A DNA stretch of 64,000 bases from PoT sp049331405 (lineage in GTDB: Bacteria > Planctomycetota > Planctomycetia > Isosphaerales > Isosphaeraceae), in the NCBI RefSeq assembly GCF_049331405.1, contig NZ_CP186274.1, positions 6,510,001-6,574,000 on the forward strand, given 5' to 3'. Made by a program: the position numbers and the translations under genes. The notes under the pieces are model-generated. The model was not told the DNA's origin. It ran no database searches and saw only the letters and a list, made by a program, of their open reading frames with translations. Each line of letters opens with the position of its first letter. The stretch's first letter is position 1. Below are positions 19,302 to 28,822 of this stretch, one piece after another.

Positions 19302-20075
19302 TCTGCCTCGTGAGTTCGAGATACCGGAAGCGGCTGAGGGCAACGGCCATCACCCCACTGCCTCGCGTCACTATTCCCCGTCGGCTTCAATTCATACCAC
19401 GCCCACGTAGCATCGGGTATAGCAAAGACCGGGGGATAGCATGCCCCATCGTTCCACCATCGATATCTCGCGGCTCCTCAGGTCGACTCCGCGTCCGCCC
19501 CGTGTTCGCAAGCTTTTGGTTGGCCCGTTCCTGACCGCCGGGACAACTCCTCGCAGGGATTATCGGAACATATGGAAAATTATATCAATAATATGCTCGT
19601 TTGTTTTCCTTGATACATGGGTCAGGTCCAATCTGCGGCGAGGTCAGTTCCAGGCCCGATCGCGGTGGACTTCTCGAGTTCATGGGTGGATCGGTGTTCA
19701 AGCGGTGCAGTTCTGCGGGCTTTTCGGTAGATTGGCGTCTTAAAAGGTCTAATGCTTAATGTTGGATGTTTAAATGGGGGGGGTGCTGTGAAGTAAGGCT
19801 TGATCGCGATTCCGAACTTAGGCGGGAATTCGGAGTGGTGGAGGGGAGTGTAATTCGGGTGGAGTTGTGTTGCGGGAGTGGATTGGTGCGTTGCCGAAGT
19901 ACAACGTGCTTAAGTCGCATGTTTATTGTACGGAACATGCCGTTCTGGCGTTGTCCGGCGATTCCCCGCACGTATCTCTCGAAAATTCGGGAATATGTGA
20001 CGAATAGGGGGCGGGAGAGGCTTTTTTTTACGGGTCTTGCGCGTCGAAGTTTGTTGACTTTTTTTCTACTTACTT

Positions 20076-20104
20076 TTGACATGGGGTGGAAACCATCCTA
20101 ACAT
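20076..20104 (+). promoter_or_regulatory. Predicted sigma-70 promoter of the second kinase gene
   Basis: TTGACA (20076-20081), a 17-base spacer and TAACAT (20099-20104). Start would be near 20111, giving a leader of about 240 bases. Confidence 0.45.
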
Positions 20105-20114
20105 TTCGCTGTAG

Positions 20115-20188
20115 ATTCGCCCTCGACATTTTGCTGGAATGGTAGTGCTGAGACGCTGACTTAAACGGCTCCAGTGTCGAGGACGAAT
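20115..20188 (+). repeat. 14-base inverted repeat at the start of the predicted leader
   Basis: ATTCGCCCTCGACA (20115-20128) and TGTCGAGGACGAAT (20175-20188) pair with one mismatch. Inside, CTGGA and TCCAG extend the fold. If transcription starts near 20111 this stem-loop would be the 5' end of the mRNA. Confidence 0.5.
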
Positions 20189-20351
20189 TAAACATGACCT
20201 CCCCCAGCTACCTTCTTCAACTTCGAAATCCCGACCACTCAATGCCGGATGAAGCCGAGACGGCGATTCGTCTCGGGTAGCGGGGCCCGACGAGATCGCG
20301 GCTCCCCTTTCCATGACCTGACCGCGATGGCGCGGGTGTGGACGACGTGCG

Positions 20352-23300
20352 ATGTCTCGCGCGTTATCGGGATGGAGCAACGACACGATGGCGGATGCCT
20401 CGTCGAGATCGTCTGGAGCGGACCGGTTCCGGTTCGAGGAGAGTGTCGAATCCCGGCCCGATTATTCGGGGACGGGGGATTCGGTTCATTTCTCGTTCGG
20501 CTCCGGCCTCGCCGACGACCTCGAGGGGACGGCCCGGTCGTATCTGCGATTTCGGCTTGATCACGACGCGTCGGAGGGCCCGGCTGCCCGGGCGGCGGTC
20601 GAGGATTGGGGGCGCTCGGTGGGGGCGGACTCGATATCGGTCCGGATCTTCTGCGATCTCCATCTGTCGGATCCCACGGGCGCGCTTGGCCTGGCGAAGG
20701 CGGTCTCCACCTTGCCGGACCCCGGGGATGAGTTCCTCGGGTTCCGCGTCATCGAGGAGCTGGGGCGAGGCGCCTTCGGGCGTGTCTACCTCGCGCTCCA
20801 GGGAGACTTGGCCGACCGGCCCGTGGCGCTGAAGGTCTCGGCGAGCCTGCCGGGCGAGTCGCAGACGCTGGCCCAGCTCCAGCACACGAACATCGTCCCG
20901 ATCTTCTCCGAGCATCGGTCGGCCCCCTTCTACGCCGTCTGCATGCCCTACTTCGGCGCGACCACGCTCTCCGACCTCGTGCAGAGCCTGGGGCGGCGCA
21001 AGGACATCCCCGACTCGGGGACCGCGTTGCTGACGACCCTCGCCTCTCGCCCGAAACCGTCGGGGCTGGAAGGCGCCTCGCGGGCGCACCCGTCCGGCGC
21101 GGCCAGGGCGAGCATCAAGGTCGGCGACGGCGGGCCCCGTCGAGCCGACACTCTGGGCGACTCCGACGAGATGCCGACCCCGCTCAGCTTGCTGACCTCC
21201 GCCTCCGAGACGCTTCGGATGCTCGGGGGGCTCTCGTATGTCGAGGCGGTCCTCTGGTTGGTCGCGCGGCTGGCCGACGGGCTGGATCACGCCCACGGGC
21301 GTGGGATCCTCCACCGCGACCTGAAGCCGGCGAACATCCTGCTGACCGACGACGGCCAGCCGATGCTCCTCGACTTCAACCTCTCGATCGACACGAAGCT
21401 CCCGGCGGCCGCGGCCGCCTCGGTCGGCGGCACCCTCCCCTATATGGCGCCCGAGCATGTCCGGGCTTTCCTGGGAGAGGACGAGGAGGTCGACGGCAGG
21501 TGCGACCTCTACTCGCTCGGCGTCATCATGTTCGAGCTTCTCACCGGACGGCACCCGTTCGCGGACGAGCGGACGCCCTCGATCGAGGCGACCGCACATG
21601 TCATCGCCAGGCGACAAACCTCCGCCCCGGCGCTCCGGACTTATAACCACCAGGTCTCCCCGGCGGTCCAGTCGATCGTCTGCCGCCTTCTCGAGCCCGA
21701 CCCCGCCCGGCGCTACCTCTCGGCGAGGGCCCTCCGCGAGGACATCGATCGCCACCTGGCCCATCGCCCCCTGCTCCACGCCCCCGAGCCCTGGGGGCCT
21801 GAGCGGTTCAAGAAGTGGGTCCGACGCCACCCTCGACTCGCCCCCACGATCGCCCTGGCGGCCTCGCTCCTGGTGACGACGGCACTCGCCGCGGGCTTCC
21901 TCGTCCGCGGTCGGCGCATGGCTTTGCACGAGGCCAGGCTCAATCGCGACGGCTTTAACGCGGAACTCGACGGGCTCCGGACCAGGATCGATGCCGACGA
22001 CCCCACGCCGCAGCGCCGTCGAGAGGGCCGCGACCTTGGCCTGAAGGCTCTCGACCGCTACGCCGTCCTCAAGGATCCGGACGGCTGGAAGCGCCGACGG
22101 GATGTCGCCCTGCTCGACCCCTCGTCTCGCGACGAACTCGGCGGCGACATCGGCGAGACCTTGCTCCTCCTCGCCCTGGCCACGACGCCCAAGACGGACC
22201 CCAACGGGGCCCTGAAGAAGGACGAGGCCGCCGCGGCGAAGGAGGCCCTGAACTACACGCGCCTCGCCGAGTCGTACTTCCCGCCAGGCCGCCTGCCCCC
22301 GACCTACTGGGAGCAGCGGGCCAAGCTCGTGAAGCTGCTCGGTCGCGACGAAGAGGCGTTGGCCCTCCGGGTCCAGGCCTCGGCGGCGCGCCCGAGGACC
22401 GCGCGCGACTATTACCTCTCCGCGATCTCGCAGGTCCAGCGCGGCGATTACGAGCGGGCGTTGCCACTCGCCGAGCGCGCGACCCAGCTCAGCCCGCAGG
22501 ACTTCTGGGCCTGGTTCTGGGCGGGGCACTGTTACGACAACCTCGGGCGCGACTCCGACGCGATGGCCTGCTTCACCACCTGCGTCGCCTTGCGTCCCGA
22601 CTACGCCTTCGCCTGGTACAACCGCGGGACCGCCGAACTCCGTCGCCGCAAGCCCGAGCGGGCCCGCTACGACTTCGGCCGGGCCATCGAGCTCAACCCG
22701 AACTGGTACGAGCCGTACCTGAACCGCGCCGAGGCCCTGACGGAACTCGGCAAGCCGGCCGAGGCCGCCGAGGACCTCACCCGGGCCCTGGAGCACGAAG
22801 GCCCCGAGGTCCGGCTCCTCTTCATGCGCTCGAATGCCAGGAAAGAGGCGGGGGACCTCGACGGTTCGAAGCGCGACTTCGAAGCCGCGATGGCCAAGGA
22901 GCCGACCGACGACATGGGCTACGTCGCCCGCGCCTCGGCCCGCTATCCCGACGACCCGAAGGCGGCCCTGGCCGACCTCGAGAAGGCCGAGGCCCTCAAC
23001 CCGAAGTCGCTCTCGGCGCTCCAGAACCACGCGTCGATCCTCTCGGACATGCCCGAACGGATCGACGAGGCGATCGCCCTCCATACCAAGATCCTGGGGC
23101 TCTTCCCCGACGCGGTCGAGGTCCGCAGCGGCCGTGGGGTGCTCTTCGCCCGCAAGGGGAAGCGGGATGAAGCCTTGAGAGACGCCCAGCAAGCCCTGCT
23201 CCGCGACACCAGGCCCGTCATCCTCTACCAGGTGGCCGGCATCTACGCGACGACCTCCAAACAGGTCCCCGACGACCGCTTCGAGGCCTTCCGCCTCCTG

Positions 23301-23459
23301 AACAGGGCGCTCCGGGAAGGCTTCGGATTCGAATACCTCGACATCGACCCCGAGCTCGACGCCGTGCGCGACGTGCCCGAATTCCGGGCCCTGGTGGCCG
23401 CCGCCAGGGAACGCGCGGGGATCAAGGCCCCTCCGGCCGACACCATCGGTCGCGAGTGA
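20352..23459 (+). CDS. Ser/Thr protein kinase with TPR repeats (DFN instead of DFG)
   Basis: About 1,035 residues. An alternative ATG at 20388 has GGAG 10 bases before it and may be the true start. The kinase domain (about 131-450) has GRGAFGRVYLA, the VALK lysine, HRDLKPANIL near 322, LLDFNLSI near 340 (Gly of DFG replaced by Asn) and YMAPEH. About 80 extra residues are inserted between the N-lobe and the catalytic loop (nt 20990-21230). A membrane helix at about 496-518 (IALAASLLVTTALAAGFLV) follows, then TPR-like repeats at about 680-950. The overall plan matches the kinase at 15179, so the two are paralogues. A membrane receptor-like role is inferred. Confidence 0.92.
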   Translation: MSRALSGWSNDTMADASSRSSGADRFRFEESVESRPDYSGTGDSVHFSFGSGLADDLEGTARSYLRFRLDHDASEGPAARAAVEDWGRSVGADSISVRIFCDLHLSDPTGALGLAKAVSTLPDPGDEFLGFRVIEELGRGAFGRVYLALQGDLADRPVALKVSASLPGESQTLAQLQHTNIVPIFSEHRSAPFYAVCMPYFGATTLSDLVQSLGRRKDIPDSGTALLTTLASRPKPSGLEGASRAHPSGAARASIKVGDGGPRRADTLGDSDEMPTPLSLLTSASETLRMLGGLSYVEAVLWLVARLADGLDHAHGRGILHRDLKPANILLTDDGQPMLLDFNLSIDTKLPAAAAASVGGTLPYMAPEHVRAFLGEDEEVDGRCDLYSLGVIMFELLTGRHPFADERTPSIEATAHVIARRQTSAPALRTYNHQVSPAVQSIVCRLLEPDPARRYLSARALREDIDRHLAHRPLLHAPEPWGPERFKKWVRRHPRLAPTIALAASLLVTTALAAGFLVRGRRMALHEARLNRDGFNAELDGLRTRIDADDPTPQRRREGRDLGLKALDRYAVLKDPDGWKRRRDVALLDPSSRDELGGDIGETLLLLALATTPKTDPNGALKKDEAAAAKEALNYTRLAESYFPPGRLPPTYWEQRAKLVKLLGRDEEALALRVQASAARPRTARDYYLSAISQVQRGDYERALPLAERATQLSPQDFWAWFWAGHCYDNLGRDSDAMACFTTCVALRPDYAFAWYNRGTAELRRRKPERARYDFGRAIELNPNWYEPYLNRAEALTELGKPAEAAEDLTRALEHEGPEVRLLFMRSNARKEAGDLDGSKRDFEAAMAKEPTDDMGYVARASARYPDDPKAALADLEKAEALNPKSLSALQNHASILSDMPERIDEAIALHTKILGLFPDAVEVRSGRGVLFARKGKRDEALRDAQQALLRDTRPVILYQVAGIYATTSKQVPDDRFEAFRLLNRALREGFGFEYLDIDPELDAVRDVPEFRALVAAARERAGIKAPPADTIGRE

Positions 23460-23643
23460 GCGTCGAAGTTTCTTTCAAATTGATACGTGACAAGGCGATT
23501 GCGATGAACACCAAGGGTTGCGGTAAGCCTTCTCGAGTCGCCTCGACGGGTTCCTAGGGCCGATCGGGCGGCCAGCCGATGATGATGGCCGTTATCGAGG
23601 TCCGGGAGAGTCGAAACTAACTGAGGATTACAGGGGAGGAAGT

Positions 23644-24876
23644 GTGCAGCAGACCATCTCCGGCGTCAGGAGCCAGGCCACCAAGGCGGTGGGAGATTCC
23701 GTCGTAGCCGACATCGATGAGAGGCAAGATCCCTGGGAGGCGCTCGAGCGCTTCGTCGAGCGCCTGCGCAGCTCGGAGCAGGAGTCGAGGCAGCGTCGCT
23801 ACGCCCTGGAACTGGTGGTCGAGGGGGGGGCGGCCGAGACGGCCTGCGTCTTCGCCGAGGACGCCATCCACGAGCTCGCCGGCGCCGAGGTCTGCTCGGC
23901 CGAGGAATGCCTGGCGATCGCCCTCTCCCTCAAGGATCGGCTCCCGGGCCCCGGCGAGCCCCCGCTCGTCGACAAGATCACGGTCGATCCCGACCGGCCC
24001 GACCGCGGGTCGGTCAGCGTCGTGATGGCCCGCCTCGGCCGGTCGCGACCGTCCTGGATCCTCGCGCTGCGGCGTGACCGGGGGCTGCCGCTGGGCCCTT
24101 CCGACGCCCGCCTGATCGACCTGGCGGCCCGGATGCTCGCCGATCGCCAGCACCACGCCAGGACTTACGACCGCCTGAAGGACACGCTCCTCGGACTGAT
24201 CCGCTGCCTGACCGCCGCGATCGACGCCAAGGACCCGTACACCTGCGGGCACAGCGAGCGCGTCGCCCGGATCGCGACCCGGATCGGGAAGCAGATGAAG
24301 CTCCCCTCGTCGGATATCTCCGATCTCTACGTCGCCGGCCTCCTCCACGACGTCGGCAAGATCGGCATCCGCGACGACGTCCTCTGCAAGCCGACGGCGC
24401 TCACCGCCGAGGAATTCGCCCACATCCAGGAGCACCCCGGGATCGGCGACCGGATCATCTCCGAGATCCGCCAGTTCGCCTACCTTCGCCCGGCCGTCCG
24501 CGGGCACCACGAGCGCTGGGATGGCCGAGGGTACCCCGACGGGCTCGCGGGCGAAGGGATCCCGGCGATGGCCCGAATCCTCGCGGTGGCCGACTCTTGC
24601 GACGCGATGATGTCCGCCCGCCGCTACCGCACGGCCATGCCCCGCGAGCGGATCGAGGCGATCCTCAGGGAGGGTGCGGGGACGCAGTGGGATCCCAAGG
24701 TCATCGAGCACTTCATGGCATGCCGCGAGGACATTTACCCGATCTGCCAGATCGGGCTGGGCGACTCGCTCGCCGCCGCCATCGAGCGGGCCGCGGGCCA
24801 GAAAGACATCCCAAATCTGCTGACACAAGCCCTCAGCCCGAATTCATACGGCACCGGCCCCTTACAAGCTTCGTGA
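23644..24876 (+). CDS. HD-GYP domain protein, probable cyclic-di-GMP phosphodiesterase
   Basis: 410 residues from a GTG preceded by GGGGAGGAA (23632-23640). Residues 1-175 are a less conserved, GAF-like sensory region. The C-terminal HD-GYP domain (about 185-375) has all hallmarks: HSERVARIA near 203, LLHDVGKIGI near 235, HPGIGDRI, and HHERWDGRGYPDGLAGE near 290, followed by ARILAVADSCDAMMS. These residues bind the metal centre and cyclic di-GMP in characterised members, so hydrolysis of that messenger is likely. There is no receiver domain and no membrane segment. It lies 184 bases after the kinase gene on the same strand and may or may not share its transcript. Confidence 0.93.
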   Translation: MQQTISGVRSQATKAVGDSVVADIDERQDPWEALERFVERLRSSEQESRQRRYALELVVEGGAAETACVFAEDAIHELAGAEVCSAEECLAIALSLKDRLPGPGEPPLVDKITVDPDRPDRGSVSVVMARLGRSRPSWILALRRDRGLPLGPSDARLIDLAARMLADRQHHARTYDRLKDTLLGLIRCLTAAIDAKDPYTCGHSERVARIATRIGKQMKLPSSDISDLYVAGLLHDVGKIGIRDDVLCKPTALTAEEFAHIQEHPGIGDRIISEIRQFAYLRPAVRGHHERWDGRGYPDGLAGEGIPAMARILAVADSCDAMMSARRYRTAMPRERIEAILREGAGTQWDPKVIEHFMACREDIYPICQIGLGDSLAAAIERAAGQKDIPNLLTQALSPNSYGTGPLQAS

Positions 24877-24900
24877 CGTCAGGTTCCTCGCGCAAAGATT

Positions 24901-26898
24901 ATGGCGGTCGTGACGGAAAAATATGTTCTATGGTTGGATAAAACAGAGATATTTGCGAAATCCATCGAATCCAATTTGTGTACGGGTGTTACCTTGAGAA
25001 AACTCCGACGAAACGCCTTCTTGAAGCTCGAGCGGCTCGAAGAGCGTACCGTACTCTCCACGTACGGAGTGGCCTGGCCCGATCCGCAGCACCTGACCAT
25101 CAGCTTCGTTCCGGATGGCACCCAGGACGGAGGTTCCACGAGCAGCCTCTACCAGACCCTCGGGGCGACGAACGCCGACGCCTGGCAGTTGACGGTCCTG
25201 CGGGCCTTCCAGACCTGGACGAACTACGCCAACCTCAACATCAGCGTCACGGGCGACAGCGGCCTGCCCTTCGGCACTCCGGGCTCGCTCCAGGAAGACA
25301 CCCGGTTCGGGGACATCCGCGTCGGCGCCGTCCCGCAGTCGGACAGCACGGCCGCCCTGACTCAGGAGTTCCAGTACGGGGCCGGCACCTGGGCGGGCGA
25401 CGTCAACCTGAACAGCCTCGACAACTTCACGCTCGACCCGGCCGGAAATCCCGGCTCGTATGACCTGTTCAGCGTCGCCTTGCACGAGGCCGGGCACGCC
25501 CTCGGCCTGCCCGACAACGATGACCCGACGTCGATCATGTACACCAATTACAACGGTGTGACGTCGGGCCTCTCCGCCTCGGACATCAAGGCGATCCAGG
25601 ACATCTACGGGCCAAGGACCCCCAACGGGTTCAACGGCGCGACCGGGAACAACTCGCAGTCGACCGCCGCCGCGATCACGCCGGTGAACCTGCTGGGCAC
25701 CAATGGCACCCTGCCCAACGTGACGGTCGGCGCCGCGATCACCTCGCCCCAGACTGTGAACTATTACAAGGTCACCGTCCCCGGGCTCATCCCCTACGCC
25801 ATCCAGCTCAACACCTCGGGCCTCAGCTCGCTCCTGGCCAAGATGTCGGTGAAGAGCGCCTCGGGCCAGACGATCGCCACGGTTTCCGCGACCGACCCCC
25901 GGAACGGCAACCTCTCGGTGACCCTGCCCCTGACCCTCTTCCCCACGACGTATTACATCGCCGTGCAAGGGGCGTCGTCGGACGTCTTCGGGGTCGGCAG
26001 CTATCAGCTCCGCGCCTCGACCCCGACGGCCCTGGTGTCGAACCTGCTGACCTGGACTAGCGACCAGGTTATCAACGGCTACCTCAACATCGACCTCGGC
26101 CTGAACAGCACGCCCGCCACGGCGACGAATCTGCTGAAGGCCGGGACCCAGAGCGGGCCGACGACCTACACGATTCGGGGGAGCGTCAGCTTCCCGGGGA
26201 ACATCCACGACTACTCGGTGGTCGTCCCCACCACGTCCTCGTCGGCGCCCGTCACGATGACGGCCTCGGTCTGGGGCGTGACGCTCAACCCGGTCGACGC
26301 CGTGGTCAAGGTCTACGACTCGTCGGGCCAGCAGGTCCAGGGCAACGTCATCCAGCACTCCGGCAACACATACGTCGTCCAGATCCCCAACGCGACCCCG
26401 GGCGCCCGCTACGACCTCGTCGTCGGGGCGTATCAGCCGACCGACCTGACGCTCCTGGGCAACTACCAGCTCGCGGTCAACTTCGGCACCGTCGCCGAGT
26501 CCCAGGCCACGCTGTCGAGCGGGACCTTCGCGAACACGGGGGGGAGCTACGCCGATGCCCCGGGCTCGACGATCTCGCTGACCTTCGACCACGACACGCT
26601 CTACAACTTCGTGCTCTCGGCCGCCACGGCGGGGTACGACCCGAGCGCGTCCGTGATCATGACCATCACGAACGAGTTCGGTAAAGTGGTGGGCCGCCTG
26701 GTGACCCGGGCGAACCAGGTGCAGAGCCTCGCGATCTGGCTTGCCCAGGGGACGTATACGGTCTCGGTCCAGGGGGCCGATCGCGGTCGCTATCCGGATT
26801 ACCCGCTCTCCTGGTCCCTCGTCGGCGAATCGCTCAGCGACCCGATCAGCACCCTCAAGAAGGGCAACAGCAGCCCCACGACCTCGAAGACCAACTGA
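24901..26898 (+). CDS. Secreted matrixin-like metalloprotease with C-terminal beta domains
   Basis: Up to 665 residues. The first ATG has no good Shine-Dalgarno site, and a TTG at 24994, just before LRKLRRNAFLKLERLEERTV, is an alternative. That segment resembles the LEPR-XLL N-terminus, as in the giant protein at 9396. The protease domain (about 45-240) has the zinc motif HEAGHALGLPD near 194 and a Met-turn SIMY. The third ligand position is Asp rather than the usual His. C-terminal to it lie two or more beta-sandwich segments of pre-peptidase C-terminal type (VNYYKVTVPG, IHDYSVVVP). Extracellular action is inferred; substrate unknown. Confidence 0.85.
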   Translation: MAVVTEKYVLWLDKTEIFAKSIESNLCTGVTLRKLRRNAFLKLERLEERTVLSTYGVAWPDPQHLTISFVPDGTQDGGSTSSLYQTLGATNADAWQLTVLRAFQTWTNYANLNISVTGDSGLPFGTPGSLQEDTRFGDIRVGAVPQSDSTAALTQEFQYGAGTWAGDVNLNSLDNFTLDPAGNPGSYDLFSVALHEAGHALGLPDNDDPTSIMYTNYNGVTSGLSASDIKAIQDIYGPRTPNGFNGATGNNSQSTAAAITPVNLLGTNGTLPNVTVGAAITSPQTVNYYKVTVPGLIPYAIQLNTSGLSSLLAKMSVKSASGQTIATVSATDPRNGNLSVTLPLTLFPTTYYIAVQGASSDVFGVGSYQLRASTPTALVSNLLTWTSDQVINGYLNIDLGLNSTPATATNLLKAGTQSGPTTYTIRGSVSFPGNIHDYSVVVPTTSSSAPVTMTASVWGVTLNPVDAVVKVYDSSGQQVQGNVIQHSGNTYVVQIPNATPGARYDLVVGAYQPTDLTLLGNYQLAVNFGTVAESQATLSSGTFANTGGSYADAPGSTISLTFDHDTLYNFVLSAATAGYDPSASVIMTITNEFGKVVGRLVTRANQVQSLAIWLAQGTYTVSVQGADRGRYPDYPLSWSLVGESLSDPISTLKKGNSSPTTSKTN

Positions 26899-26974
26899 CG
26901 GCTTCGAGCCTCCATGAGACTGGAGCCTTTTCGCCCGGTCGGGCCCCTCCTACGGGTTCCGATCGGGCGGAGGC

Positions 26975-27733
26975 TCACCCATCCATCAGGCCCCAAGTCT
27001 TTTGATCATGGATGGCCTTCTCGACCCAGAACTCGGCGTAGCTTTCGAAGGTATACCCGCGCCGAGGATCATAATACTCGGCCGCCTTGATCACGCCGCA
27101 GTTGGCGAAACGGATCGCCTCCGGGTCGCTGCCAGCGATGGTCTCGGCCATCCGCCTCGCGAAATCCCCGAACGAGGCGACAAGCTCCGCACGCACCGCG
27201 TCGATCCGGCGCAGTTCGTCCGCGATCGCGTCTTCCAACGCGATGAAATCGCGGAGTCGGAGCCTCAGCAGGGATTCGAGCCTGTCGATCTCCTCGCTCG
27301 ACCCCACTTCTTCTGATAGTTGCCTGGCCTGGTCCAGCAGCGGCTTGTCCGGCTGGCGAACGAGGCGTTCGTAGCTGCGTAGGGTGAACCGGAACTTGAG
27401 AAAGAGCCCCGCGAGTTTATCCTGCTCGCGCGCGTACTCGTCCTCATCGAACCACAATCCGCCCGGCTCCCAGAGCGAGGCGCACCGGATATCCTGGGCT
27501 CTCGTCCGTTTATTGAGCTCAGGGAGATCGGCAAGGTATGCGGCGGCCTGATCGTCATCGTCGAAGGGGATGACCAGGCTGTTCGACTCGAAGGGATCGG
27601 GCTTGTCGAGCAGCCCGAATGCCTTGCCGACATGCAGACGCGCCGCCATCCCCATGCGGAAGACGGCGTCGCGGATCCTCTCCTGGGCCTGCTCGATCTC
27701 GAACCAGCGGGGGTCTTGCGGGGTTTCGTCCAC
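26975..27733 (-). CDS. Protein with C-terminal sigma-70 region-2-like segment and no region 4
   Basis: 252 residues. Residues 1-170 are mostly charged and helical with no family that I recognise. The last 75 residues resemble sigma-70 region 2: a basic ELVASFGDFARR helix, then GVIKAAEYYDPRRGYTFESY and FWVEKAI. This corresponds to the core-binding helix and the -10 recognition helix (compare GLMKAVEKFDYRRGYKFSTY of primary sigma factors). The protein ends 9 residues later, so regions 3 and 4 are absent. It is the third gene of a minus-strand operon, 33 bases after a Ser/Thr kinase that follows an ECF sigma factor. A role as competitor for RNA polymerase or as kinase substrate is inference only. 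Confidence 0.75.
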   Translation of the reverse strand: MDETPQDPRWFEIEQAQERIRDAVFRMGMAARLHVGKAFGLLDKPDPFESNSLVIPFDDDDQAAAYLADLPELNKRTRAQDIRCASLWEPGGLWFDEDEYAREQDKLAGLFLKFRFTLRSYERLVRQPDKPLLDQARQLSEEVGSSEEIDRLESLLRLRLRDFIALEDAIADELRRIDAVRAELVASFGDFARRMAETIAGSDPEAIRFANCGVIKAAEYYDPRRGYTFESYAEFWVEKAIHDQKTWGLMDG

Positions 27734-27766
27734 GATCCGGGTCCTCGTCGAGGCGTCGCGGTCGGC

Positions 27767-28801
27767 CTAGGGATTGGATCGGAGGTCGGCGAGCATCGCC
27801 TCGGCTCCCTGGTATCGATCCTCCGGCCGCAGGCTCATGGCGCGAAGGCAGATCGCCTCGAGCGGCGCGGGAACGTCCGGCTGGAGAGAGCTCGGCCTCG
27901 CGGGGTTGCCGGCGAGGATCCGCTCGCGGAGCTCGGCCGGGGTCGGGGCTTCGAAGGGGCGACGGCCGGCCAGCAGCTCGTACAGAACGACCCCGAGGGC
28001 GTAGAGGTCGACCCGGCTGTCGATGCTCGGATCCCGGGCGAGGAGCTCCGGCGCCATGTACGGCAAGGTCCCGGCGTGGCCGTCATCCCCGCTCAGTTCC
28101 TCCTCGAGCCCGGCGATGCCGAAGTCGGTCAAGTACGCCTGGCCCGTCGTGTCGATCAGGATGTTCGCCGGCTTGACGTCGCGATGGACATATCCACGCG
28201 CATGGGCATATTGCAGGGCGTCGGCGATCTCGGCGACGATCCGCCCGGCCTCGGCGGGGGGGATCGTCCCCGACTTGAGGCGGCTCGCCAGGTTCTCGCC
28301 GTCGATCCACTCGGAGACGATGAAGCAGCTCGCGCCGTCGCGGCCGACGTCGTGGACGGGGACGATGTGCGGGTGCCGCAGCTTCGCGACCTTCTTGGCC
28401 TCGAGGCGGCACTGGTCGACCTCCTCTCCCGTCACGGGGCGGTCGATCCTGGGGATCTTCACGGCCACCGGCCGCTCGAGCCAGACGTCGAACCCCTGAT
28501 AGACCCAGGCGAAGCCACCCATGCCGACGAACGTCTCGAGCCGGTAGCGGCTCCCGAGGACGCGCGGGAGGTCGATGGGGGGATGGCCCTTGGCGTCGAA
28601 CGGGGGGGCCGAGGCATTCGTGGCCGTGATGACCTCGTCGAGCCAGGCCGCGTGCCCGAGGGTCTCGAGGTGTTTGCGCAGCTCGTCGAGCCGCTCTGGG
28701 CAGGCCTGGCAGATCTCCTCCAGATCGGGGGATTGCCCCCGCCCCCTGGCCTCTTCCCAGCGGACGATCAGGTCGAGCATCTCTTCGCGGCTGCTGGTCA
28801 T
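27767..28801 (-). CDS. Soluble Ser/Thr protein kinase of an ECF-STK operon
   Basis: 344 residues from the ATG at 28801, chosen because GAGG lies 5 bases upstream on the minus strand; an in-frame GTG at 28807 overlaps that site. After an N-terminal region of about 85 residues with the planctomycete pattern EEICQACPERLDEL, a complete kinase domain follows. It has GMGGFAWVYQG, VAVK, HRDVKPANILI, TDFGIAG and GTLPYMAPE. There is no membrane segment or TPR tail, so it should be cytoplasmic. Its neighbours are an ECF sigma factor just upstream and a sigma-region-2-like protein just downstream on the same strand. That fits ECF groups regulated by a linked kinase, where phosphorylation of the sigma factor replaces an anti-sigma factor. 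Confidence 0.93.
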   Translation of the reverse strand: MTSSREEMLDLIVRWEEARGRGQSPDLEEICQACPERLDELRKHLETLGHAAWLDEVITATNASAPPFDAKGHPPIDLPRVLGSRYRLETFVGMGGFAWVYQGFDVWLERPVAVKIPRIDRPVTGEEVDQCRLEAKKVAKLRHPHIVPVHDVGRDGASCFIVSEWIDGENLASRLKSGTIPPAEAGRIVAEIADALQYAHARGYVHRDVKPANILIDTTGQAYLTDFGIAGLEEELSGDDGHAGTLPYMAPELLARDPSIDSRVDLYALGVVLYELLAGRRPFEAPTPAELRERILAGNPARPSSLQPDVPAPLEAICLRAMSLRPEDRYQGAEAMLADLRSNP

Positions 28802-28822
28802 CGTCACCTCACCTCGATTCGA

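Larger units (their letters stand above)
19302..20351. other. Long intergenic region of lower GC
   Basis: About 1 kb without a convincing gene, clearly richer in A and T (especially 19560-20110) than its surroundings. Short open frames here have no natural composition or start signal. It contains a predicted promoter (20076-20104) and an inverted repeat (20115-20188), listed separately. Confidence 0.5.

Noticed and set aside
19756..20101. Open frames of about 110 codons on both strands in the AT-rich spacer
   Set aside because: No Shine-Dalgarno site, no natural composition, and they overlap the predicted promoter.
20364..23192. A 942-codon minus-strand frame opposite the second TPR kinase
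   Set aside because: Same reason: antisense of an identified kinase and low-complexity product.
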